From: Microbacterium paraoxydans | GTDB taxonomy: Bacteria > Actinomycetota > Actinomycetes > Actinomycetales > Microbacteriaceae | Reading direction: 5' to 3' | Assembly: GCF_019056515.1 (NCBI RefSeq) | Contig: NZ_CP064873.1 | Location: 1,488,001 to 1,552,000, forward strand | DNA: 64,000 bases | In this document: piece by piece, positions 52,428-60,959 of the stretch | Layout: the number at the start of each line of letters is the position of its first letter | Position numbering within the stretch: the first letter of the stretch is position 1 | Notes under the pieces: generated by a model | Told to the model about the DNA's origin: nothing | What the model saw: the letters and a program-made list of their open reading frames with translations, nothing else | Database searches by the model: none | Translations under genes and position numbers: made by a program

Positions 52428-53683
52428 CCGAGGTCGCCCTCACGGCGACGCAGCAGCAAGCGGTCCAGCGCCGCACCGTGCTCGTGCTGTCGCTGGGGCA
52501 GGTGCTCGGCGGCATCGCGTTCGGAGCCACCGTGTCGCTCGGTGCGCTGCTCGCCGCGGACATCTCCGGCAGCGACGCGCTCTCCGGACTCGCGACGGCG
52601 TCGGTGACCCTCGGAGCCGCGGTCTGCGCGATCCCGCTGGCCCGGATGGCCGCGCGCCTCGGACGGCGTCGTGCCCTCACCCTCGGCAATCTCTTCGCCC
52701 TCGTCGGCATCGCCGTGGTGATCCTCGCGGCATCCGTACGCGTCTTCCCGCTCCTGCTCGTCGGCATCCTGCTGATCGGTGCGGGGAACGCGGGCAACCT
52801 GCAGTCCCGGTTCGCGGCCACGGACCTCGCGGCCCCGCAGCATCGTGGGCGCGACCTCTCGATCGTCGTGTGGTCCACGACGATCGGCGGCGTGGCGGGC
52901 CCGCTGCTGCTCGGTCCGGGGGAGATCGTCGGCCAGGCGATCGGCATGCCGCCGCAGACCGGCTCGTACGTCTTCTCGTTCGTGGCGCAATGCGCGGCGC
53001 TCGCGCTCTACCTCGTCGCCCTCCGCCCGGATCCGCTCCTCGCCGCGCAGCGACTCGCGCAGGCGGCGGCCGCGACGACGAGCGCCGCCGTGGCGGACCG
53101 CCCGCACGTGGCCCGCTACGCGATCTTCGCCATCGCGGGCTCGCACGTGGTGATGGCCTCGGTCATGGCGATGACCCCGGTGCATCTGTCCCACATGGCG
53201 CACGGCGCCCACGGTGCGGCGGCGACCCCGGCCGACGTCTCGGCGCTCGTCGGGATCACCATCGCGCTGCACGTCGGCGGCATGTACGCGCTCTCGCCGG
53301 TGTTCGGAGTGCTGGCCGACCGCTGGGGGCGGCTGCGCGTGGTGCTGCTCGGGCAGGCGCTGCTCGGCGGTGCCCTGGCCTTCGCCGTCTTCGCGGGCAC
53401 CGAGGCGTGGGGTGTCATGGTGGCGCTCATCCTCCTCGGCCTCGGGTGGAGCGCCGGCACGGTCGCCGGCGCCGCCCTGCTCACCGAGGCGTCGGCCCCC
53501 GACGTCCGCACGCGGCGACAGGGACGCAGCGACTCGCTGATGAGCCTGTCAGCCGCCGCCGGGTCGGTCCTCGCCGGCGTCGTGCTGTCGAACTTCCAGT
53601 ACGCCGGGCTCGGCATCGCGGCCTCCGTGCTCGTCCTCGCGATCGTCGCGCTGTCGCCGCTCGCCCGGAGCAGCGCGCGGTGA
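52424..53683 (+). CDS. MFS transporter
   Basis: 419 residues and about 12 membrane helices. ARMAARLGRRRALTLGNLFA is the loop 2-3 motif and VFGVLADRWGRLRVVLLG is the mirrored loop 8-9. A His-rich periplasmic loop (VHLSHMAHGAHGAAATPADV) between helices 7 and 8 is unusual and could bind metal. It overlaps the hydrolase upstream by four bases (ATGA) and the methyltransferase downstream by four (GTGA), so three unrelated functions are translated as one unit. The substrate is unknown. Confidence 0.85.
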   Translation: MTEVALTATQQQAVQRRTVLVLSLGQVLGGIAFGATVSLGALLAADISGSDALSGLATASVTLGAAVCAIPLARMAARLGRRRALTLGNLFALVGIAVVILAASVRVFPLLLVGILLIGAGNAGNLQSRFAATDLAAPQHRGRDLSIVVWSTTIGGVAGPLLLGPGEIVGQAIGMPPQTGSYVFSFVAQCAALALYLVALRPDPLLAAQRLAQAAAATTSAAVADRPHVARYAIFAIAGSHVVMASVMAMTPVHLSHMAHGAHGAAATPADVSALVGITIALHVGGMYALSPVFGVLADRWGRLRVVLLGQALLGGALAFAVFAGTEAWGVMVALILLGLGWSAGTVAGAALLTEASAPDVRTRRQGRSDSLMSLSAAAGSVLAGVVLSNFQYAGLGIAASVLVLAIVALSPLARSSAR

Positions 53684-54444
53684 AAGCCTGGGACGGCGTC
53701 GGGGAGGCCTATGCCGCCTCGTACGCCGCCCTGTGCGCGGGCACGGTCGATGTCCTCGCCGCAGCCCTCGGACCAGCGGAGGGTCGCAGCCTCCTCGACG
53801 TCGGGGCGGGGGAGGGCGGCCTCGCGGCCCGCTTCGTCGGCCTGGGGTGGAACGTCACGGCCTGCGAGCCCGAGCCCACCATGCGCGCCGTCGCCCGCCG
53901 GCGGCACCCGACGCTGCGCATCATCGACGGCGGCCTGCCGACGCTGCCCTTCGACGACCGTTCCGTCGACGCCGTCGTGGCGAACTTCGTGCTGAACCAC
54001 GTCTCCTCCCCGCGGACCGCCGCCCGGGAGCTGGGGCGGGTCGCACGGGAAGCGGTCGCCGCGACGACTTGGACCCGTTCCCCGTCGTGGTTCTGGACAG
54101 AGGTCGTCGAACGCGCGGGGCTGCCGCCGTCTGCGGGGGAGAGGCTTCCGGCCGAGGAGGACTTCGATCGCACGGCGGACGGCTTCGCGGCCATGCTCGT
54201 CGACGCCGGACTCCCGGAGGTGTCGGTCACCGAGCACACCTGGACCTGGCACGCCGACCCGGACGCCCTGTGGGTCTCGGTCGAGGGCGGTGTGGCCGGC
54301 GCCGGGGCGCAGTATGCGGGGCTCTCCTCTGTCGAGCGATCCCGGTTCCGTGCAGGGTTCGAGGAGACGGTCGCCGCGCATCGGGTGGGAACGGTGCTGC
54401 CCCTGGAGCACCGCGCGGCCGTGGCGGTCTCGCGCCGGGGCTGA
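53680..54444 (+). CDS. class I SAM-dependent methyltransferase
   Basis: 254 residues of the UbiE/Methyltransf_11 type. LLDVGAGEGGLAARFVGLGW is the SAM loop, ACEPEPTMR the acidic residue after strand 2, and DGGLPTLPFDDRSVDAVVAN the following block with the NFVLNHV catalytic edge. The GTG start at 53680 overlaps the MFS stop (GTGA). The substrate is unknown; the pairing with an exporter and an FAH hydrolase may point to modification of a small molecule. It ends 29 bases before gltX, which has its own promoter. Confidence 0.85.
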   Translation: MKAWDGVGEAYAASYAALCAGTVDVLAAALGPAEGRSLLDVGAGEGGLAARFVGLGWNVTACEPEPTMRAVARRRHPTLRIIDGGLPTLPFDDRSVDAVVANFVLNHVSSPRTAARELGRVAREAVAATTWTRSPSWFWTEVVERAGLPPSAGERLPAEEDFDRTADGFAAMLVDAGLPEVSVTEHTWTWHADPDALWVSVEGGVAGAGAQYAGLSSVERSRFRAGFEETVAAHRVGTVLPLEHRAAVAVSRRG

Positions 54445-54473
54445 CCGGCCCGCACCCGTAGAATCGAAGGGCT

Positions 54474-55979
54474 ATGGCTACTCCGCATCCCCTCACCACG
54501 ACCGCCAGCGGCGCCGACGTCCGCGTCCGCTTCTGCCCCTCCCCGACGGGGCTGCCGCACGTCGGCATGGTCCGCACGGCTCTGTACAACTGGGCGTACG
54601 CCCGTCACAACGGCGGCAAGATGGTGTTCCGCATCGAGGACACCGACGCCGCCCGCGACAGCGAGGAGAGCTTCCGCCAGCTCGTCGACGCGCTCACGTG
54701 GCTGAAGATCGACTGGGACGAGGGCGTCGAGGTCGGCGGCCCGCACGCCCCGTACCGCCAGTCCGAGCGGCACGACATCTACCGCGAGGTCATCGACAAG
54801 CTCCTCGCGACGGGCGCGCTCTACGAGAGCTACTCGACGGCCGAGGAGATCGACGCCCGCAACGAGGCCAACGGCCGCGCGAAGCAGCTCGGCTACGACA
54901 ACTTCGACCGTGACCTCACCGATGAGCAGAAGGCCGCCTTCCGCGCCGAGGGCCGGCAGCCCGCCCTCCGCCTGCGGGTGCCGGACGAAGACCTCACGTA
55001 CGTCGATCTCATCCGCGGCGAGGTCACCTTCCCCGCCGGCTCCTTCCCGGACTTCGTCGTCGTGCGCCCCAACGGCGTGCCGCTATACACCTTCGTGAAC
55101 CCCGTCGACGACGCGCTGATGGGCATTACCCACGTGCTCCGCGGCGAAGACCTCATGCCGTCCACTGCGCGACAGCTCTCGCTCTACGCGGCTCTCATCG
55201 ACGCAGGTGTGACGACGTTCGTGCCGCGGTTCGCCCACATGCCGCTCGTGCTGGGGGAGACCGGAAACAAGAAGCTCTCCAAGCGCGACCCGCAGGCCGA
55301 TCTGTTCCTGCACCGGGAGCGCGGCTTCATCCACGAGGGCCTGCTGAACTACCTCGCGCTGCTGGGCTGGTCGATCGGCCCGGACCGCGACGTCTTCTCG
55401 CTCGACGAGTTCATCGCCGCGTTCGACATCGAGAACGTGAACCCCAACCCGGCCCGCTTCGATCAGAAGAAGGCCGAGTCGATCAACGGCGACCACATCC
55501 GCATGCTCGACGTGAAGGACTTCGCCGAGCGCACGGTGCCGTACCTCGCCGCGGCCGGCCTGTTCGACGAGCCGACCCACGAGCAGCTCGTCCTGGCGTT
55601 CCGTGCGGCTCCGCTGGTGCAGGAGCGCGTGCAGCTGCTGGGCGAGGTGCCGGGCATGCTCGGCTTCCTGTTCCGCGACGAGGTGTCGTACGACGCGGAT
55701 GCGCTCAAGGGGCTGCCGGCCAACGCCGCCGAGGTGCTCGACGCCTGCGTCACCGCGCTGGAGCCGGTCACGGACTTCACCCCGGAGAAGATCCAGGAGG
55801 CGCTGTCGACGGCGCTCGTCGAGAACCTCGAGCTGAAGCCGCGGGTGGCCTACGGGCCGCCGCGTGTGGCCATCACCGGACGCCGCGTCTCGCCGCCCTT
55901 GTTCGAGTCGATGGAGCTGCTGGGCAAGGACGAGTCGTTGCGGCGCCTGCGCGCGCTCTCGGCGTTCCTCGCGAACTGA
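54474..55979 (+). CDS. gltX: glutamyl-tRNA synthetase
   Basis: A class I synthetase, 501 residues, with the HIGH-type motif HVGM at 29-32 and the KMSKS-type motif KLSKR at 267-271. In most Actinobacteria there is no glutaminyl-tRNA synthetase, so GltX charges both tRNA-Glu and tRNA-Gln and GatCAB amidates the latter. A tRNA-Gln gene lies 100 bases downstream here. TAGAAT (54459-54464) ends nine bases before ATG 54474, and GAAGGG between them may serve as ribosome binding site or be part of a leaderless start. The length is normal and no domain is missing. Confidence 0.95.
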   Translation: MATPHPLTTTASGADVRVRFCPSPTGLPHVGMVRTALYNWAYARHNGGKMVFRIEDTDAARDSEESFRQLVDALTWLKIDWDEGVEVGGPHAPYRQSERHDIYREVIDKLLATGALYESYSTAEEIDARNEANGRAKQLGYDNFDRDLTDEQKAAFRAEGRQPALRLRVPDEDLTYVDLIRGEVTFPAGSFPDFVVVRPNGVPLYTFVNPVDDALMGITHVLRGEDLMPSTARQLSLYAALIDAGVTTFVPRFAHMPLVLGETGNKKLSKRDPQADLFLHRERGFIHEGLLNYLALLGWSIGPDRDVFSLDEFIAAFDIENVNPNPARFDQKKAESINGDHIRMLDVKDFAERTVPYLAAAGLFDEPTHEQLVLAFRAAPLVQERVQLLGEVPGMLGFLFRDEVSYDADALKGLPANAAEVLDACVTALEPVTDFTPEKIQEALSTALVENLELKPRVAYGPPRVAITGRRVSPPLFESMELLGKDESLRRLRALSAFLAN

Positions 55980-55990
55980 TCCGCGACGCG

Positions 55991-56041
55991 CCCGAGCGGC
56001 GACACGGCACCGGTGGTTTTGGTGATCGGTCGCCGCTCGGG
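55991..56041. terminator. inverted repeat after gltX, overlapping the tRNA promoter
   Basis: CCCGAGCGGCGAC (55991-56003) and GTCGCCGCTCGGG (56029-56041) are exact complements with a 25-base spacer. The spacer and right arm contain TTGGTG (56019-56024), and TAAGCT (56042-56047) follows at 17-base spacing, a good promoter for tRNA-Gln. So the gltX end and the tRNA start share this segment. Confidence 0.55.
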
Positions 56042-56079
56042 TAAGCTTGACTCTCGGTGCGAGGCTCCGGTTTCGCCCT

Positions 56080-56151
56080 TGGGGTATGGTGTAATTGGCA
56101 ACACGGCTGATTCTGGTTCAGTTGTTCTTGGTTCGAGTCCAGGTACCCCAG
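56080..56151 (+). tRNA. tRNA-Gln (anticodon CTG)
   Basis: 72 bases. The acceptor TGGGGTA pairs with TACCCCA, discriminator G. The D arm is TGGTGTAATTGGCAACA, the anticodon loop TTCTGGT is closed by CTGA/TCAG, and the T arm GGTTCGAGTCC is complete. CCA is not encoded. It lies next to gltX, whose product likely charges it with glutamate first. A strong terminator follows. Confidence 0.94.
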
Positions 56152-56158
56152 CACTTCG

Positions 56159-56185
56159 AAAACCCCCGCTCCGGCGGGGGTTTTT
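56159..56185 (+). terminator. tRNA-Gln terminator
   Basis: AAAACCCCCGC and GCGGGGGTTTT-type arms (56159-56169 with 56174-56184) form a hairpin with a TCCG loop and a T-rich right side. It ends the tRNA transcript and faces the end of the glutamine amidotransferase gene. Confidence 0.85.
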
Positions 56186-56212
56186 CGTTTCCGGCACGGT
56201 GGCCTCAGTTCT

Positions 56213-57064
56213 TCACGCGGCTTCGAGGAAGGGCTCGTACCGATAACCCGTCTCGTCGAGGATCGACACCGTCGATTCGGGGACCTCCAGGAATGCGCCC
56301 GGCAGATCGTTCAGCGGCTCGGAGACGATCACGTGCGCCCGGCGGCCGAAGACGCGCAGCCGTTCGGCATCGGGGTACATCCGGCGAAGAGTCTCGATGT
56401 CGGTGGAGTGGAAGAGGGAGCGGGAGCGCCCAGCCGTCGAGTACCGGAACGCCCAGACGGTGGTGCCCTCGGAGACCGCGAAGGTTCCCTGCACGGGGAA
56501 ACGGACGCCATGCTCGCGCCCCACGCGCTCGGCCTCCCGGATGGCCGCCCGCATCCCCGCGATCGGATCGTCCTGCAGGCCGTGGGTCAGAGCGAGGTGG
56601 AACAGCACCTCGGAGTCGGTGGTGCCCTGGATCTCCGGGTAGAGGGAGGGATCGACGGCGAGAGTGAGGTCGCGTTTCACGGTCAGGAAGTCCGCCAGGC
56701 CGCCATTGTGCATGAAGAGCCAGTTCGCGTACCGGAAGGGGTGGCAGTTGGTCTGCTGGACCGGCGGCCCGGCGGCCGCTCTCACATGGCTGAAGAAGAG
56801 CGGGCTGCGGATCGTGCGGGAGATCTCGCGCAGGTTCAGATCGTTCCAGGCGGGCTCCATGCTGCGGAACAGTGCAGGCTTCGGAGGCTGCCCAGAGTCG
56901 TCACCGTTCGACGCCGGATACCAGCCGAGGCCGAACCCATCCCCGTTCACGGTCTCCGCGCCGAGGGGCGAGTCCAGGGACTGCGCCACGAGGGAATGTC
57001 GCGCGTCGAGGATCACCTCCGACGGGTGCAGTGGTTCTCCCACATACGCCAGCCACCGACACAT
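56213..57064 (-). CDS. class II glutamine amidotransferase (YafJ/EgtC-like)
   Basis: 283 residues. It starts MCRWLAYVG, so Cys2 becomes the N-terminal nucleophile of the Ntn-hydrolase fold. GDGFGLGWYP and FSHVRAAAGPPVQQTNCHPF with FMHNGGLADF are the glutamine-binding blocks. The family includes YafJ and EgtC, which acts in ergothioneine synthesis; no other egt gene is visible here, so the general name is kept. It is an independent domain without a synthetase part, typical of these stand-alone enzymes. It converges with the tRNA. Confidence 0.88.
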   Translation of the reverse strand: MCRWLAYVGEPLHPSEVILDARHSLVAQSLDSPLGAETVNGDGFGLGWYPASNGDDSGQPPKPALFRSMEPAWNDLNLREISRTIRSPLFFSHVRAAAGPPVQQTNCHPFRYANWLFMHNGGLADFLTVKRDLTLAVDPSLYPEIQGTTDSEVLFHLALTHGLQDDPIAGMRAAIREAERVGREHGVRFPVQGTFAVSEGTTVWAFRYSTAGRSRSLFHSTDIETLRRMYPDAERLRVFGRRAHVIVSEPLNDLPGAFLEVPESTVSILDETGYRYEPFLEAA

Positions 57065-57153
57065 GTCGACACCTCGTCCCCGACCCGGTCAGGTCTGTGC
57101 CCGACGATACGCTCGGTCGGCCTCCCCGGCGAGACCCGCGGATGGCTGACCGG

Positions 57154-57948
57154 CTACTCGCACTCCCCGAGGAACCCGAGATAGCACACGGCCTCATGCG
57201 TGACGGCCGGCTCGGCATCGTCGTTCGAGACCTGGCGCGTCGCCGTCTCCGGCGTCCGGGTGAGGTGCCCGAAGTCGCCGAGGGAGGCCACGTACATCCC
57301 GTCCGCGTCCTCCGCGATCATCCGGTCGATCTCGGTACGGTGCTGCGCGCACAGGTCCGCGGAGGCCGGGACGAGGTCGACCCCGGCGCATGCTCCCGCG
57401 TACTCGGCCTCCATGAGCCCGATGCAGTCCGTCCAGTCCTGGTCCACCGCGCACGGGCTCACGCCGTCGTCGGCGACGAGGTACTTGCCGGTCTCGTACT
57501 CCTCGCTGTGGAAGGTCTCGGGCTTCTCCGGTACGTCGATCTTGGTCCAGTGGCGTGCGGTCGCGAAGGCGAACACCGTCACGATCGCGGCGATCAGGAG
57601 CAGCGCGCCCACGATGCCCAGCGTCACCCAGAGTCCGACCCGGCTCTTCCGCTCCGGGCTCTCCGCGGGCGTGGGGGTCCACGGGGCGGCGACCGGTGCC
57701 GGCGGGGGTGCCGCGGCGAATCCCGGCGCGGCGGCGACGGGGAGCTCGTGTCCCCCGAGCGGTGCCGCCGCCGCAGGGGCGGTCGGCGCCGTGGCCGTGG
57801 TCGCGAGGAAGTAGTCGTACCAGGCCCGGCTCGCCTGCTCGTCCGCGGCGACCTGCTGCGCCTCGGCGTCGGTGAGCACGAGGCCCCACGCGTCACGGGC
57901 CGGTGCATGGGGGAGGGTGGAGCGGAAGTCTTCGAACGACACGGGCAT
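57154..57948 (-). CDS. single-pass membrane protein with Cys-rich external domain
   Basis: 264 residues. An N-terminal soluble helical part (EDFRSTLPHAPARDAWGLVL, DEQASRAWYDYFLATTATAP) is followed by an Ala/Pro-rich linker (about 55-95), then a membrane helix (LWVTLGIVGALLLIAAIVTV). The outer domain has six Cys (PCAVDQDWTDCIGL, GACAGVD, DLCAQH, VCYLGFLGEC), likely in three disulfides. This DUF4190-like or septum-type layout is frequent in Actinobacteria, but the function is unknown. No clear ribosome binding site precedes ATG 57948. Confidence 0.7.
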   Translation of the reverse strand: MPVSFEDFRSTLPHAPARDAWGLVLTDAEAQQVAADEQASRAWYDYFLATTATAPTAPAAAAPLGGHELPVAAAPGFAAAPPPAPVAAPWTPTPAESPERKSRVGLWVTLGIVGALLLIAAIVTVFAFATARHWTKIDVPEKPETFHSEEYETGKYLVADDGVSPCAVDQDWTDCIGLMEAEYAGACAGVDLVPASADLCAQHRTEIDRMIAEDADGMYVASLGDFGHLTRTPETATRQVSNDDAEPAVTHEAVCYLGFLGECE

Positions 57949-58032
57949 GTTCGCAGAATATCGGCTTCTTCCCCGCGACCCCGGCGGTCATCCGATGTCC
58001 CCGGCTCCTGGAACAATGACGAGGTGATCGGT

Positions 58033-59310
58033 ATGAAGTCCTTCTGGAACGAGTTGCCCACCGAGGGACGCTGGCTGCTGTCGACCGTGGCGATCCAGAC
58101 CCTCGGGCGGGGGATGACGCTGCCGTTCACGATCATCTACCTCCACGAGGTCCGCGGCTTCGACCTCGGGTTCTCCGGAGCGCTCATGAGCCTCATCGCG
58201 ATCACGGGGCTCGTCGTCACCGGTCCCGGTGGCACGCTGATCGATCGCTTCGGCGCCCGGCGCGTGCTGATCGTGGGACTCCTGGCGATGATCGCGGGGT
58301 GCACGCTCCTCGCCTACGCCACGCATCCCGCCGTCGCGACGGTCGCGGTCGTGCTCATCGGGATCAACTTCGGGGTCTCCTGGCCCGGCTTCAACGCCCT
58401 CATCGCCTCGGTGGTCGACGGCGAGGTCCGTCAGCAGTACTTCGGCGTGAACTTCGCCCTCGTCAACCTCGGCATCGGCGTGGGCGGGATCATCGGCGGG
58501 TTCTTCGTCGACGTGACGGAGCCGTCGACGTTCACCACGATCTTCCTCATCGACGCGGCCACGAGCCTCATCCCGCTCGCTCTGCTCCTTGGCCCGCTCC
58601 GGCACGTGCGCACCCAGGCGGACCCGGACCCTGCGGTGACCACCGAGGGCGGTTACCGGGAGATCCTGCGGCGCCCCGCGGTGCTCTGGATGACGCTGCT
58701 GACCTTCTTCTCCGTCTTCATCGGCTACGGACAGATCGAGGCGGGCTTCCCCGCCTACGCCCGTCAGATCGCCCAGGTCTCGACCGCCGTCGTCGGCATC
58801 TCGTTCGCGGTGAACACGGCCGTCATCGTGCTGCTGCAGTTCGCCGTCCTCCGGCTCATCACCGGGCGCCGGCGCACCAGGGTCATGCAGGTCATGGCCC
58901 TCATCTGGGCCGTCTCCTGGGTCATGCTCGGCGCCGCGGGCCTGCTTCCCGACTCGGTCACGGCTGCGATCGCCGTCATCGCGTTCATGGGCGTGTTCGC
59001 CTTCGGGGAGACGATGATGCAGCCGACGATCCCGGCCATCTACAACGATCTCGCGACGGACCGCACCCGCGGGCGCTACAACGCCCTCAACTCCGCGGCC
59101 TTCCAGGGTGGTGCCATCCTCGGCCCGCTCGTCGCGGGAGTGCTCCTCGGCGTCGGCGTCAGCGGCTGGTTCATCGCGGTCATGGTCGCGGGCAGCCTCG
59201 CCGTCGGCGTGCTGGCGGTCGTACTGGAGCGGGTGCTCCCGGCAGCGGCCAACGGCAGCAGCGCCGAGGTCCATCGAACGGACGAGGTCGAACGGACGCC
59301 GCCGGTCTAG
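58033..59310 (+). CDS. MFS transporter (MdtH/MdtG-like)
   Basis: 425 residues with about 12 membrane helices: TVAIQTLGRGMTLPFTIIYL, PGGTLIDRFGARRVLIVGLL (loop 2-3 motif), IGINFGVSWPGFNALIASVV, and the second half with FGETMMQPTIPAIYNDLATD and GRYNALNSAAFQGGAILGPL. The last block is typical of the MdtH/MdtG exporters. ATG 58033 is chosen; GTG 58024 would add VIG. It is divergent from the Cys-rich membrane protein. The C-terminal tail is Asn/Ser/Glu-rich and disordered. The substrate is unknown. Confidence 0.82.
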   Translation: MKSFWNELPTEGRWLLSTVAIQTLGRGMTLPFTIIYLHEVRGFDLGFSGALMSLIAITGLVVTGPGGTLIDRFGARRVLIVGLLAMIAGCTLLAYATHPAVATVAVVLIGINFGVSWPGFNALIASVVDGEVRQQYFGVNFALVNLGIGVGGIIGGFFVDVTEPSTFTTIFLIDAATSLIPLALLLGPLRHVRTQADPDPAVTTEGGYREILRRPAVLWMTLLTFFSVFIGYGQIEAGFPAYARQIAQVSTAVVGISFAVNTAVIVLLQFAVLRLITGRRRTRVMQVMALIWAVSWVMLGAAGLLPDSVTAAIAVIAFMGVFAFGETMMQPTIPAIYNDLATDRTRGRYNALNSAAFQGGAILGPLVAGVLLGVGVSGWFIAVMVAGSLAVGVLAVVLERVLPAAANGSSAEVHRTDEVERTPPV

Positions 59311-59319
59311 GCTCCGAGC

Positions 59320-59826
59320 ATGGCCCTCGAACCGCTCTTCCTCCGTCTCGACCGGATCGCGGGTGGGCGGCAGGCCGGCGTGCTGATCAGCGACGCCGGT
59401 CGCACCCATCCGCGGACCGTCCGTGCCTTCACCTGGATCCTCTGGCTGCTCGTCGCCGAGCTGGTGCTCGGGGTGGGTGCCGTAGTGGTCGCCCTGGTGC
59501 TCGCCGCCGACGGCGACAGCGTGCCGTTCGCCGTGTGGATGCGCACCCTCGTGGTGCTGGCGATGACCGCGACGCTGTTCTACTTCGCCTGGCGCGCGCG
59601 CCGCGGATGGCGCTGGGCCTATCTCCGCCTGCGGCTGTTCGCGCAGATCTTCCCGGTCATCACGCTCGTCATGGCGGCGATCCCCGGCCTCTACCCGGTC
59701 TGGATGGTCACCGAGCAGATCGTCTTCAGCCTGATCATGATCGGCATCGCGGACTTCCTCACCAGCGACCACATGCGGGCGGTCTTCGCGAAGGACGCCG
59801 ACCCGGATAGCACGCCGGCGGGGTGA
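59320..59826 (+). CDS. membrane protein, unknown function
   Basis: 168 residues, four membrane helices (FTWILWLLVAELVLGVGAVV, MRTLVVLAMTATLFYFAWRA, LFAQIFPVITLVMAAIPGLY, IVFSLIMIGIADFL). Short basic loops give the positive-inside signal, including RARRGWRWAYLRLRL. TAGGCT (59308-59313) ends six bases before ATG 59320, so it has its own leaderless start within the end of the MFS gene. There is no motif to assign a role. The C-terminus (DADPDSTPAG) is disordered. Confidence 0.75.
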   Translation: MALEPLFLRLDRIAGGRQAGVLISDAGRTHPRTVRAFTWILWLLVAELVLGVGAVVVALVLAADGDSVPFAVWMRTLVVLAMTATLFYFAWRARRGWRWAYLRLRLFAQIFPVITLVMAAIPGLYPVWMVTEQIVFSLIMIGIADFLTSDHMRAVFAKDADPDSTPAG

Positions 59827-59899
59827 GACGCCACTCCCTTCCGGCCGAGACCGCGGTCACTCCACACTCGGAGGAGCTGCACGGCGGGAGGAGAGACGC

Positions 59900-60910
59900 A
59901 TGGCGCGACTGGTGCGAGTGGTGCCCGGCCAGGACCCGGGTTTCACACGGAAGCGGACGAGCTCGGGATTCCGGTACGTCGATCCGACGGGGGAGCCGGC
60001 GCCCGAGGCGGATCGCGAACGCATCAGCGACCTGGTGATCCCGCCGGCGTGGCAGGACGTGTGGATCGCGGCCGACCCGCTCGCGCACATCCAGGCCGTC
60101 GGGATCGACACCGCCGGGCGCAAGCAGTACCTGTATCACCCGCTCTGGCGGGTCTCCCGCGACCGTCGCAAGTTCGTCCGTGCGCTGGACCTCGCCGCAG
60201 CTCTGCCCAGCGCTCGGGCGCAGGTCACCAAGGCGCTCAAGGAGGACGGGCAGACGAAGGAGCGCGCCCTCGCGATCGCCTTCCGCCTCCTCGACGACGC
60301 CGCGCTGCGGATCGGTTCGGAACGCTACCTGGCGCGTCACGGCAGCCGGGGCCTGACCACGCTCCGCCTCCGCGACGTCCGTATCGATGGCGGCGACGTC
60401 GCCCTCTCTTTCCCGGCGAAGAGCGGACAGACCGCCGCGATCGAGATCACCGACGAAGCCCTCGCCGAAGCCCTGACCGACTTCGCGAGCGGTGCCTCGA
60501 CCGCTTTCCTCCTGGCGTACCGGAAGGGTCGGCGGCGGGTGAAGATCACGCCCGCCGAGGTCAACACGTACCTCAAGGACGTGCTCGGGGCCAGCTTCTC
60601 GGCAAAGGACTTCCGGACGCTGCACGGCACGATCATCGCCGCGGACGCCCTCGCCCGCATCGGAGCCCTCGACCGCCGCGGTCAGCGGAACCAGGCCGAA
60701 CGTCTCGCGGTGCAGGCGGCGGCGACCGCCCTCGGCAACACGACCGCGGTCGCCCGCAACAGCTACATCGATCCCCGTGTGTTCCGGCAGTACGGTCGGG
60801 GGCGGACGCTCGACCTCGACGTGACGCCCGAGACGGCGATCCGGCGACTGCTGGGCGGACCGGAGACGTCGCGGAAGGTCAACCGGCGAGGAACGGGGCG
60901 GCGCGGTTGA
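59900..60910 (+). CDS. DNA topoisomerase IB
   Basis: A poxvirus/bacterial-type IB topoisomerase that relaxes supercoils through a 3'-phosphotyrosine bond. The 336-residue protein has the N-terminal clamp domain (VPGQDPGFTRKRTSSGFRYV, DLVIPPAWQDVWIAADPLAH) and catalytic blocks AGRKQYLYHP, LRIGSERYLARHGSRGLTTL (first catalytic Arg), FSAKDFRTLHGTIIAADAL (KDFRTxH, second Arg) and ARNSYIDPRVFRQY with the nucleophile Tyr289. All residues are present and the length is normal for bacterial TopIB. ATG 59900 follows GGGAGGAGAGAC. Such genes occur scattered in Actinobacteria. Confidence 0.92.
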   Translation: MARLVRVVPGQDPGFTRKRTSSGFRYVDPTGEPAPEADRERISDLVIPPAWQDVWIAADPLAHIQAVGIDTAGRKQYLYHPLWRVSRDRRKFVRALDLAAALPSARAQVTKALKEDGQTKERALAIAFRLLDDAALRIGSERYLARHGSRGLTTLRLRDVRIDGGDVALSFPAKSGQTAAIEITDEALAEALTDFASGASTAFLLAYRKGRRRVKITPAEVNTYLKDVLGASFSAKDFRTLHGTIIAADALARIGALDRRGQRNQAERLAVQAAATALGNTTAVARNSYIDPRVFRQYGRGRTLDLDVTPETAIRRLLGGPETSRKVNRRGTGRRG

Positions 60911-60959
60911 ACGCGCCGACGCTCCCCGGTCGTCGCCGGGAAGATGCCAGGATGGGGGG

